This document shows positions 1-5,358 of a DNA stretch of 5,358 bases, piece after piece. The DNA is from Pseudomonadota bacterium. Its GTDB lineage: Bacteria > Pseudomonadota > Gammaproteobacteria > SZUA-229. The stretch spans positions 1 through 5,358 of the forward strand of contig JADFWE010000381.1 in assembly GCA_015222915.1 (NCBI GenBank), in the 5' to 3' direction. Under the pieces are notes generated by a model. That model made no database searches, was not told where the DNA came from, and saw only the letters and a program-made list of their open reading frames with translations. Positions within the stretch are counted from its first letter, which is position 1; each line of letters opens with the position of its first letter. Made by a program: the position numbers and the translations under genes.

Positions 1-108
1 TGGTCAGTTTCTATCGTCCTTGATTGCTTTTGTGTATTCCGGCACCTTCCGGCGTCCTTATTCTGACGTCAATAAGCAGTGCCCATGAGTATGGTTGTTA
101 AAACGGCT

Positions 109-1776
109 TTACGCCAGCTTTTTAAACTTAATTCTATGCGGATTTATCACCGCTGCTTCGCCCAGCCGCTTGACCCTGTCGGCCTCATATTCCGTGTAGT
201 TGCCCTCGAACCATGTGGTCTTGCTATCGCCCTCAAACGCCAGTATGTGGGTGGCTATACGGTCGAGGAACCAGCGGTCATGTGAGATGACGACCACGCA
301 GCCGGGAAAATCGAGGATGGCTTCTTCCAGCGCGCGCAGGGTTTCGACATCCAGGTCATTGGTAGGTTCATCGAGCAGCAGCAGGTTGCCGCCGCTCTTG
401 ATCAGTTTGGCCAGGTGCAGGCGGTTGCGTTCACCGCCGGAAAGGTCTTTGACGAATTTCTGCTGGTCTTCACCCTTGAAGTTGAAACGGCTGACATAAC
501 CGCGTGAGGCCACGGTGTAATTGCCGATGGTGATGTTGTCCAGACCGTCCGAGATCTCCTGCCACACGGTGTTATTGTCGCTCAGGCTGTCGCGAGACTG
601 ATCGACGTAGGCGACCTGCACGGTTTCACCGATCCTGAATTCACCGGAATCAGGTTTTTCTTCGCCGGTAATCATGCGGAACAGGGTAGTTTTACCTGCA
701 CCGTTTGCGCCGATAATACCGATGATGCCGCCGCGCGGCAGGTTGAAGCTCAGGTCTTCATATAACAGCTTGTCGCCGAATTTCTTGCTGATATGGTTTG
801 CCTCGATGACTAGCTCACCGAGACGGGGGCCGGGCGGTATATAGAGTGACTGGGTTTCTGAACGTTTCTGGTATTCGGCAGAAGACAGTTCTTCAAAACG
901 CTGCATACGTGCCTTACTCTTTGCCTGACGTGCCTTCGGATTCGAGCGTACCCATTCCAGCTCCGCATGGATGGCTTTCTGGCGATTGGCTTCTTTTTTC
1001 TCCTCGGTCGCGAGGCGGGCTTCTTTCTGTTCCAGCCAGGAGGAATAATTGCCTTCCCAGGGGATACCGTAACCGCGGTCGAGCTCTAAGATCCAGCCGG
1101 CAACATTGTCCAGAAAATAACGGTCATGGGTGACGGCGACCACGGTGCCGGTGTATTCTTTGAGGAAACGTTCCAGCCAGGCCACCGATTCTGCATCGAG
1201 ATGGTTAGTGGGTTCGTCGAGTATCAGCATCTCCGGTGCTGATAACAGCAGGCGGCACAGGGCGACGCGGCGACGTTCACCGCCGGACAGTTTGCTGACA
1301 TCGGCATCCCATGGCGGCAGGCGCAGGGCATCGGCCGCGACTTCCAGTTTGTTTTCCAGATTATGTGCATCCGAGGCCTGGATGATGTTTTCCAGTTTGG
1401 CCTGTTCGCTGGCCAACGCATCGAAATCGGCATCCGGTTCAGCGTAAGCAGCATAGACTTCTTCCAGCCGTTTCTGTGCATCGATAATCGCACTCAGACC
1501 CTCTTCGACATTGCCACGCACATCTTTGCTCTCATCGAGCTGTGGTTCCTGTGGCAGATAACCGATGCGCAGATCGGTAGCCGGACGTGCTTCACCGATA
1601 AAGTCAGTGTCTACCCCGGCCATGATGCGCAGCAGCGTCGATTTACCTGCACCGTTGTAGCCCAGTACGCCGATCTTGGCGCCGGGAAAAAAATTCAGGC
1701 TGATGTCTTTGAGAATAACTTTTTTAGGTGGAACGACCTTGCCGACGCCGTTCATGGTGTATACGTATTGAGCCAT
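109..1776 (-). CDS. ettA: Energy-dependent translational throttle protein EttA (ABC-F ATPase)
   Basis: EttA is a cytoplasmic ABC-F protein without membrane segments. From work in E. coli, it binds the ribosomal E site and couples the first elongation step to the ATP/ADP ratio. Two ATPase cassettes are visible. The first has Walker A GYNGAGKST (39-47), signature LSGGER (163-168), Walker B ending D187-E188 and H-loop H217. The second has Walker A GANGAGKTT (356-364), signature LSGGER (445-450), Walker B ending D469-E470 and H-loop H499. The catalytic glutamates fall at 188 and 470, the same numbers as in E. coli EttA. Residues about 95-140 fit the ribosome-contacting arm that separates EttA from other ABC-F members. 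The basic, helical stretch at about 242-320 is the inter-domain linker. The length of 555 residues equals the E. coli protein, so the gene is intact. The start MAQYVYTMNGVGKVVPPKK matches the family N-terminus. No good Shine-Dalgarno precedes the ATG; the leader is A-rich. The stop codon is TAA. Identification is very secure. Confidence 0.97.
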   Translation of the reverse strand: MAQYVYTMNGVGKVVPPKKVILKDISLNFFPGAKIGVLGYNGAGKSTLLRIMAGVDTDFIGEARPATDLRIGYLPQEPQLDESKDVRGNVEEGLSAIIDAQKRLEEVYAAYAEPDADFDALASEQAKLENIIQASDAHNLENKLEVAADALRLPPWDADVSKLSGGERRRVALCRLLLSAPEMLILDEPTNHLDAESVAWLERFLKEYTGTVVAVTHDRYFLDNVAGWILELDRGYGIPWEGNYSSWLEQKEARLATEEKKEANRQKAIHAELEWVRSNPKARQAKSKARMQRFEELSSAEYQKRSETQSLYIPPGPRLGELVIEANHISKKFGDKLLYEDLSFNLPRGGIIGIIGANGAGKTTLFRMITGEEKPDSGEFRIGETVQVAYVDQSRDSLSDNNTVWQEISDGLDNITIGNYTVASRGYVSRFNFKGEDQQKFVKDLSGGERNRLHLAKLIKSGGNLLLLDEPTNDLDVETLRALEEAILDFPGCVVVISHDRWFLDRIATHILAFEGDSKTTWFEGNYTEYEADRVKRLGEAAVINPHRIKFKKLA

Positions 1777-1822
1777 ATTTTTCAGTTTGATTATTGTAGA
1801 GTTATGATTATTGAATCGTTTG

Positions 1823-1851
1823 ATTATACAAAGAACTGTGTGACGTGTCCG
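1823..1851 (-). promoter_or_regulatory. Probable sigma70-type promoter of ettA
   Basis: On the minus strand a perfect -10 box TATAAT (1823-1828) lies 17 bases downstream of CGGACA (1846-1851), which matches the -35 consensus TTGACA at four of six positions. The start point would fall near 1816, giving a leader of about 40 bases before the ettA ATG. It lies in the AT-rich spacer, in the right orientation and at a usual distance, and it suggests ettA is transcribed independently of the upstream protease gene. This is inferred from sequence only; no operator is recognisable around it. Confidence 0.6.
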
Positions 1852-1923
1852 TCTTAAAAAGCATTGCCTGTTTATCTTTAGGCTACAAGCAATTAATAGA
1901 GATGCCCTTTAGTGGCTAAGAAG

Positions 1924-1972
1924 TATGATAATGAATAGTGCTTATGTGGTAAGTAAGCAGAGTTGCCTTAAA
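1924..1972 (+). repeat. Flanking repeat, copy A (3' side of the protease gene)
   Basis: This copy has two blocks: TATGATAATGAAT (1924-1936) and CAGAGTTGCCTTAAA (1958-1972), separated by 21 bases. Both recur in the same order on the opposite strand at 5188-5215, with 12 of 13 and 15 of 15 bases matching, but there they are directly adjacent. The 21-base separator includes CTTATGTG (1941-1948), which also occurs beside copy B at 5180-5187. A 7-base direct repeat AATAGTG (1934-1940 and 1971-1977) brackets the inner part. The blocks face inward toward the protease gene. The origin is unknown: mobile-element ends, a dispersed intergenic repeat or a duplicated regulatory site are all possible. Confidence 0.6.
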
Positions 1973-1998
1973 TAGTGATGAACCCTGTGTCTTGATGA

Positions 1999-2029
1999 AT
2001 CACCCCGGCTAAATATCTACCGGGATGAT
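1999..2029 (-). terminator. Hairpin just after the protease gene, possible terminator
   Basis: Arms 1999-2008 and 2020-2029 form a 10-base-pair stem with one G-U wobble on the minus strand. The five inner pairs are all GC, and the loop is 11 bases. On the minus strand it starts 15 bases after the protease stop codon, where a terminator would be expected. No run of T follows on either strand, so it is not a classical intrinsic terminator. It may be a Rho-assisted stop or a 3'-end stabilising structure. The stem is clear; the function is uncertain. Confidence 0.4.
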
Positions 2030-2044
2030 ACTCTGTAGCGGATT

Positions 2045-5000
2045 TTACAATTTTACTCGCAATCCCCATGCGTTGAGTTTGCCGGTATCACGCCCGGCAT
2101 TATCTGATACAGATAACGTCCAGGTGCCAGCGCCGGGAGTATTTAGAAAAGCACTTATCGCCGGTAATATATCCAGATCATAAATCGCAATCAGGTTGTC
2201 CCGGCTGCCACCGCTCTGGCCGTGCAGTTGCACAGTAGTACCAGACGGACTGTTCAGGTTTACCTGCAGATCTCCGATCCAGGTGTGGGTTATGTCTACC
2301 CATACTTCAAGCTCCTGAACATTGCCTTGGCTGTTATTCTGGCCGATGATGTCTATATCGTCGGTGATACCGGTAGTGTCATTGTCCGGTATAGGCAGTG
2401 CCGGCTCCGCTTCAGCTTCTACCCATGTGCTGGCTTCAGCAAGAATTTCAAGTGTCCAGCTGCGTAAACTGCCGGTATCAATACCTGCATTGTCAGACAC
2501 CAGAAGTTGCCATGGTCCGGTGATGTCGGAACCAACCAGTAGTTGTAACTCGGGGGCACTGTGTACATCGAAACGTTTATTGATGTTATTTGTGCTTGCA
2601 CCCTGTCTGTCGTGTAAGACCACCCTGATATCATTGGGGGCGACGAGTTCCAGTATCAGGTCACCGATATAAGTATGGGTAATGTCCACTTCCACCGCTA
2701 TGCTGGATACGGTACCTTTTCGATCAATAGTCAGCACATCACTGATACCTTCACTGTCATTGTCAGGAATGCTTATGTCCGGGTTGCCCGTTACGCGTAC
2801 CATGCTGTTCTCGGCGGGCTCATCCAGTGCCGCGATAACTACCAGGGCAAAGTCCTGGGCAGATTCAGGTACGTTAGAAGCGACAACCTCGACCCGCCAG
2901 GAACCCAGGGCAGGTTCATTTACCTGAATGGCTTCAACATTGTTTGTTGCATCCATGGTCAGGTCTCCATCCACTGAAGAGTTGCCGGAATATCGCGTTC
3001 CATCCGGTGATGTAACAATAAGATTCAGATTGTTCACCAGGTTTTCACCGGGGTAATCGCTATAAGCCAGAACCAGGCGCAAGGGTATTTCGGTTGAGCT
3101 GATCATCAGTTCCCGTGACCAGATTTCACCAGTCTCCAGACCATCCGTTATGTCGAGGAACTCCATGCTGGCTGAATTACGCGGAGCAAGCACTGCTTGC
3201 AGGTCGATTTTGCCAAAACCCTGGTCATTATCGGCAAGTGTTCCCGTGCCAGCGATGCCGGGCAGACGCCGGGCACCGGCTATCAATACCGCTTTGATTA
3301 ACGCTGCTGAAGGTTTTGCAATATTCGCATCACGCCGCAGGTACTGACGCACCAGCGTCGCAGCGCCTGCTGCCAATGGTGTCGCCATGCTGGTGCCGCC
3401 CATGTGGAAGTATTTGCGTGAGGCTGGAAACGCAGCCCAGGCAGTATTGTTGTTTGCAATCATGGTTGAGCGGGTGGACAGAATAAAAGTCCCGGGAGCC
3501 AATACATCGGGCCGGATGCGTCCATCTGTGGTTGGTCCGCGGCTGCTGAATGCAACTACCTGGTCGGGGTTATTTGCCATCGGATCATCTTTGTAAGGTG
3601 CCACAGGATAATCATCAGGCCACCAGTTTCCATAACGATTGCCATTAAAATTGGGTCGCTCATTTTCGCAGGCACCAACGCAAATACAATTTTTTGCGGT
3701 TGCTGGTGAAGTTACGCTCATCGGGTTTATTCTGCCGTCACCATCGTTATCGCTACCATCGTTACCGGCAGCGACCAGTACGCAGAAATCTTTATGTTCC
3801 CAGACGAAGCGATCAAGCTGCTCACTTTGCGTATCGTAAACGCCGGGATCTCCGCCCCCCCAGGAATTGGAGTGAATGCGCGCCTTGTTATCGTATGCAT
3901 CCTTGAATAGTGTCTGGATATCACTGGGTATGCCGGACAGCAGGTAACGGCCGATCGACTGGTAGTAAGCAGCGTTTTTCCACTGCATTTCCTGTTCTAC
4001 TGCCTGAAACACAAGTTTGGCCTTATACGCCAGACCACGAATTGGGCCCTCGATACCATCCAGGCCATCGCTGGCAGTTCCATCGCCGAGAACAGAACCT
4101 GTTACGTGGGTGCCGTGACCACTGTCGTAGTCGGCTGCACCATCATCTCCACCGGGATTATTGATGTAGGGAGAGTAGAAACGCTTGATCGGATAGCTGT
4201 TAATTTTTGAGATTCGCCCTTTAAAATCCGGGTGGATGGAGGAAGTGTCGCCAGTATCAATGCCGGTATCACATATCGCGACAACTTCACCCGCACCGTC
4301 CAGACCCAGGCCATTATTGCTGTCGAGAATCTGTGTGGCACCCATCAGGCGGGGCGACAGGTCGTTGCTGGTACGCTTCAGGCTATGTTCGCGGATGTTG
4401 CGTACGCCGTGTACCGCAGAAAGCTCGCGAATACGTTTTGCTACACTGCCGGTAGTTGCTCGCAGCGTCATCAGGCGTGCCGGTTTATCGCTTTCAAGTA
4501 TTTCGAAGCCTAGCGCTTTCACTTCTTTTGCAGCCTTTTTCATGGACTCGCTATCGAAGAAGTCGACTATATAGAGTCCGGGAAGAACCAGGGTGCGAGG
4601 CAGTTCGGCTCCGGTTTCATTAAGCTTGCGTTTTGCATATTTCATCACTGACTGGGCGATGCGGTCACTGTGACAAAGGTGGCCGCTCCAGCGTACAAAT
4701 GGCAATGTCGTGATTTTCTTCAGGCTTGATTCGTTTGCACGTACTACATAGCTGAATCCCGATGCGGGTGACTGTAGTTTACCTCCGGCTCGGGTCACTT
4801 CGCTCAGCCATTGTTTTTTGACGGGTCCGATGAACTGAACCAGGTAGTGGTGGTTGCCAGGGCTGAGTTTTTTGACACCCTTATAGTCAGGATGTGTTCT
4901 GGTCTTAGCGTGTTCATCAATCCGGGGCAGGCCGGTATCGATCTGTCGTTGCCCGACGCGTATAACATACTGTGCAGTTATGTCTTCGACCGGGTAGCGT

Positions 5001-5134
5001 GTGGCGATATCAGTAACGGCTTCCTGTTGCAGTTTGACGAGTAGAAATCCAGGGTAACTTTCGATAACGGGTAATTGTTCTGCCAGTTGATCCTGTTCGG
5101 CTCCGGATACAAAAATCTTCAATATACGATCCAT
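2045..5134 (-). CDS. Subtilisin-family (S8) serine protease, KP-43-like, with two C-terminal P-domains
   Basis: This is a large subtilase with a complete active site: D289 in the DTGID motif, H340 in GHGTHVTG, S582 in GGTSMATP and oxyanion N458 in AAGND. Domains in order: three propeptide-like modules (about 1-62, 94-152 and 180-250), each a beta strand, an amphipathic helix and a hydrophobic strand; the catalytic domain (about 275-650); a beta-sandwich domain like that of KP-43 proteases (about 655-770, with LAYSDYPG and TSPDGTRY); and two proprotein-convertase P-domains (about 787-898 and 913-1029). An acidic DNDGDG loop (462-467) after N458 probably binds calcium. The start is well fixed: AAGGAG lies 6 bases upstream of the ATG, and an in-frame TGA lies two codons upstream, so no longer form is possible. 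The N-terminus MDRILKIFVSG is not a signal peptide, and no membrane segment is visible, although relatives are usually secreted. Six cysteines are present, including C288 beside the catalytic Asp and C483/C485/C489. The fold and activity class are secure; substrate and location are unknown. Confidence 0.95.
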   Translation of the reverse strand: MDRILKIFVSGAEQDQLAEQLPVIESYPGFLLVKLQQEAVTDIATRYPVEDITAQYVIRVGQRQIDTGLPRIDEHAKTRTHPDYKGVKKLSPGNHHYLVQFIGPVKKQWLSEVTRAGGKLQSPASGFSYVVRANESSLKKITTLPFVRWSGHLCHSDRIAQSVMKYAKRKLNETGAELPRTLVLPGLYIVDFFDSESMKKAAKEVKALGFEILESDKPARLMTLRATTGSVAKRIRELSAVHGVRNIREHSLKRTSNDLSPRLMGATQILDSNNGLGLDGAGEVVAICDTGIDTGDTSSIHPDFKGRISKINSYPIKRFYSPYINNPGGDDGAADYDSGHGTHVTGSVLGDGTASDGLDGIEGPIRGLAYKAKLVFQAVEQEMQWKNAAYYQSIGRYLLSGIPSDIQTLFKDAYDNKARIHSNSWGGGDPGVYDTQSEQLDRFVWEHKDFCVLVAAGNDGSDNDGDGRINPMSVTSPATAKNCICVGACENERPNFNGNRYGNWWPDDYPVAPYKDDPMANNPDQVVAFSSRGPTTDGRIRPDVLAPGTFILSTRSTMIANNNTAWAAFPASRKYFHMGGTSMATPLAAGAATLVRQYLRRDANIAKPSAALIKAVLIAGARRLPGIAGTGTLADNDQGFGKIDLQAVLAPRNSASMEFLDITDGLETGEIWSRELMISSTEIPLRLVLAYSDYPGENLVNNLNLIVTSPDGTRYSGNSSVDGDLTMDATNNVEAIQVNEPALGSWRVEVVASNVPESAQDFALVVIAALDEPAENSMVRVTGNPDISIPDNDSEGISDVLTIDRKGTVSSIAVEVDITHTYIGDLILELVAPNDIRVVLHDRQGASTNNINKRFDVHSAPELQLLVGSDITGPWQLLVSDNAGIDTGSLRSWTLEILAEASTWVEAEAEPALPIPDNDTTGITDDIDIIGQNNSQGNVQELEVWVDITHTWIGDLQVNLNSPSGTTVQLHGQSGGSRDNLIAIYDLDILPAISAFLNTPGAGTWTLSVSDNAGRDTGKLNAWGLRVKL
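2048..2776 (-). repeat. Tandem pair of P-domains at the protease C-terminus
   Basis: Residues about 787-898 and 913-1029 of the protease are two copies of the same jelly-roll P-domain, joined by a short acidic linker (EAEAEP). Conserved blocks recur in order: IPDND..GI.D (789-799 and 915-925), VDITHT.IGDL (816-826 and 946-956) and VSDNAG.DTG.L..W.L (879-895 and 1009-1025). The cores between blocks have diverged, so this is an old duplication or a paired acquisition rather than a recent copy. In other proteases P-domains support folding and stability or substrate binding; which applies here is unknown. Confidence 0.85.
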
Positions 5135-5140
5135 GGTTCA

Positions 5141-5146
5141 CTCCTT
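5141..5146 (-). promoter_or_regulatory. Strong ribosome binding site of the protease gene
   Basis: On the minus strand AAGGAG sits 6 bases before the ATG at 5134-5132, close to the ideal distance. Together with the in-frame TGA at 5140-5138 it fixes the translation start and so rules out a missed upstream signal peptide. The site is much stronger than the leader of ettA, which has no comparable motif. Confidence 0.85.
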
Positions 5147-5168
5147 TTGAGACTTGTGTGTTGATATG

Positions 5169-5197
5169 ATTTTTAGATGCTTATGTGTTTAAGGCAA
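5169..5197 (-). promoter_or_regulatory. Weak candidate promoter for the protease gene
   Basis: On the minus strand TTGCCT (5192-5197) and AAAAAT (5169-5174) are spaced by 17 bases, each matching its sigma70 consensus at four of six positions. The start point would be near 5162, leaving a leader of about 28 bases. The -35 half lies inside the repeat block CAGAGTTGCCTTAAA. An alternative is GATAAT (5207-5212) in the other block of the same repeat, but it has no good -35. Either way the proposed signal overlaps repeat copy B. Both are weak matches. Confidence 0.25.
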
Positions 5198-5215
5198 CTC
5201 TGATTAATTATCATA
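5188..5215 (-). repeat. Flanking repeat, copy B (5' side of the protease gene)
   Basis: Read on the minus strand this is TATGATAATTAAT (5215-5203) followed directly by CAGAGTTGCCTTAAA (5202-5188). It is the inverted counterpart of copy A at 1924-1972, without the 21-base separator. With copy A it brackets the protease gene on both sides, the blocks facing inward. Just outside the second block, at 5180-5187, is CTTATGTG, which lies within the separator of copy A. No clear target-site duplication is seen outside the pair. The copy lies 54 bases upstream of the protease start and could carry part of its promoter. Confidence 0.6.
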
Positions 5216-5305
5216 TATTCTGCTTGTGGTTTAATTTGAATTGATTGGATGTCCTACCCAATATTGTATTGTTGTAAGAAAGAAAATCAATAGGCTAAGG
5301 TCGAT

Positions 5306-5333
5306 TTTACTTCATAGGATTGCATGCTATAAA
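5306..5333 (+). promoter_or_regulatory. Candidate extended -10 promoter reading rightward
   Basis: On the plus strand TGCTATAAA (5325-5333) combines an extended TG motif with a five-of-six -10 box. TTTACT (5306-5311) lies 16 bases before the -10 box and matches the -35 consensus at four of six. The start point would be near 5340, just before a possible ribosome binding site and ATG at the window edge. The position suits a gene divergent from the protease. The leader would be short, about 14 bases. Confidence 0.35.
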
Positions 5334-5353
5334 TTTCTGTGCCAGGGAAAGTC

Positions 5354-5358
5354 ATGAA
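5354..5358 (+). CDS. Possible start of a divergent gene cut by the window edge
   Basis: An ATG at 5354-5356 is preceded by AGGGAAA (5344-5350), a plausible ribosome binding site, and by a promoter-like sequence at 5306-5333. Only five bases of the gene lie in the window, so nothing can be said about its product. The joint presence of promoter, ribosome binding site and start codon is suggestive, but chance cannot be excluded. Confidence 0.25.

Noticed and set aside
37..53. Direct repeat of TTCCGGC with a 10-base period downstream of ettA
   Set aside because: Only two 7-base copies; the CCGG pair could form just a 4-base stem. Not distinguishable from chance.
64..71. Perfect 8-base palindrome TGACGTCA
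   Set aside because: It is downstream of ettA with no promoter nearby, and single 8-base palindromes are common by chance.
97..125. Possible terminator at the ettA stop codon
   Set aside because: On the minus strand GGC-GTAAA-GCC is followed by TTTT, but the stem is only three to four pairs, overlaps the stop codon region and the T run is short.
79..1857. Several open frames on the plus strand, and one on the minus strand at 1224-1493, overlapping ettA
   Set aside because: They lie antisense or out of frame over a highly conserved gene, show no recognisable domain and have low-complexity, basic or Ser-rich compositions typical of shadow frames.
2080..4271. TGCCGGTATCA occurring at 2080-2090, 2470-2480 and 4261-4271
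   Set aside because: Each copy lies in the protease coding region and encodes an Asp-Thr-Gly motif on the minus strand with the same codons, so it reflects protein sequence and codon choice, not a DNA repeat.
2222..5044. Many open frames of 60-116 codons overlapping the protease gene on both strands
   Set aside because: All are covered by an intact 1029-residue reading frame with clear catalytic motifs. None shows a recognisable family.
5244..5262. Inverted repeat ATTGG/CCAAT in the spacer upstream of the protease, possible operator
   Set aside because: Five-base arms with a 9-base loop in AT-rich DNA are expected by chance, and no second copy was found near the candidate promoters.

Overview
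The window most likely comes from a gammaproteobacterium. The main evidence is a 555-residue EttA that agrees with the enterobacterial protein in length and in the position of every nucleotide-binding motif. The coding sequence is of moderate GC content and the spacers are AT-rich. Genus cannot be settled from this sequence.

Layout, left to right. Positions 1-108 are the 3' flank of ettA, with no gene or convincing terminator. Positions 109-1776 (minus strand) hold ettA, an ABC-F translation factor. Positions 1777-2044 are a 268-base AT-rich spacer holding a good sigma70-type promoter for ettA, one copy of an unusual repeat, and a GC-rich hairpin just after the protease stop codon. Positions 2045-5134 (minus strand) encode a 1029-residue subtilisin-family (S8) serine protease. 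It has three propeptide-like N-terminal modules, a complete Asp-His-Ser triad, a KP-43-like beta domain and two tandem P-domains. Positions 5135-5358 are a second AT-rich spacer with the protease ribosome binding site, the inverted copy of the repeat, and a possible promoter and start codon for a gene running rightward off the window.

The two complete genes point the same way but do not look like one operon: the gap is 268 bases, ettA has its own promoter, and their functions are unrelated (translation control versus proteolysis). ettA is a conserved housekeeping gene. The protease is more likely accessory cargo next to it. Two features deserve a second look. The protease has no signal peptide, although its architecture is that of secreted enzymes. 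The gene is also flanked on both sides by inward-facing copies of the same short two-block repeat. No RNA gene, CRISPR array, transposase or clear multi-gene system is visible.
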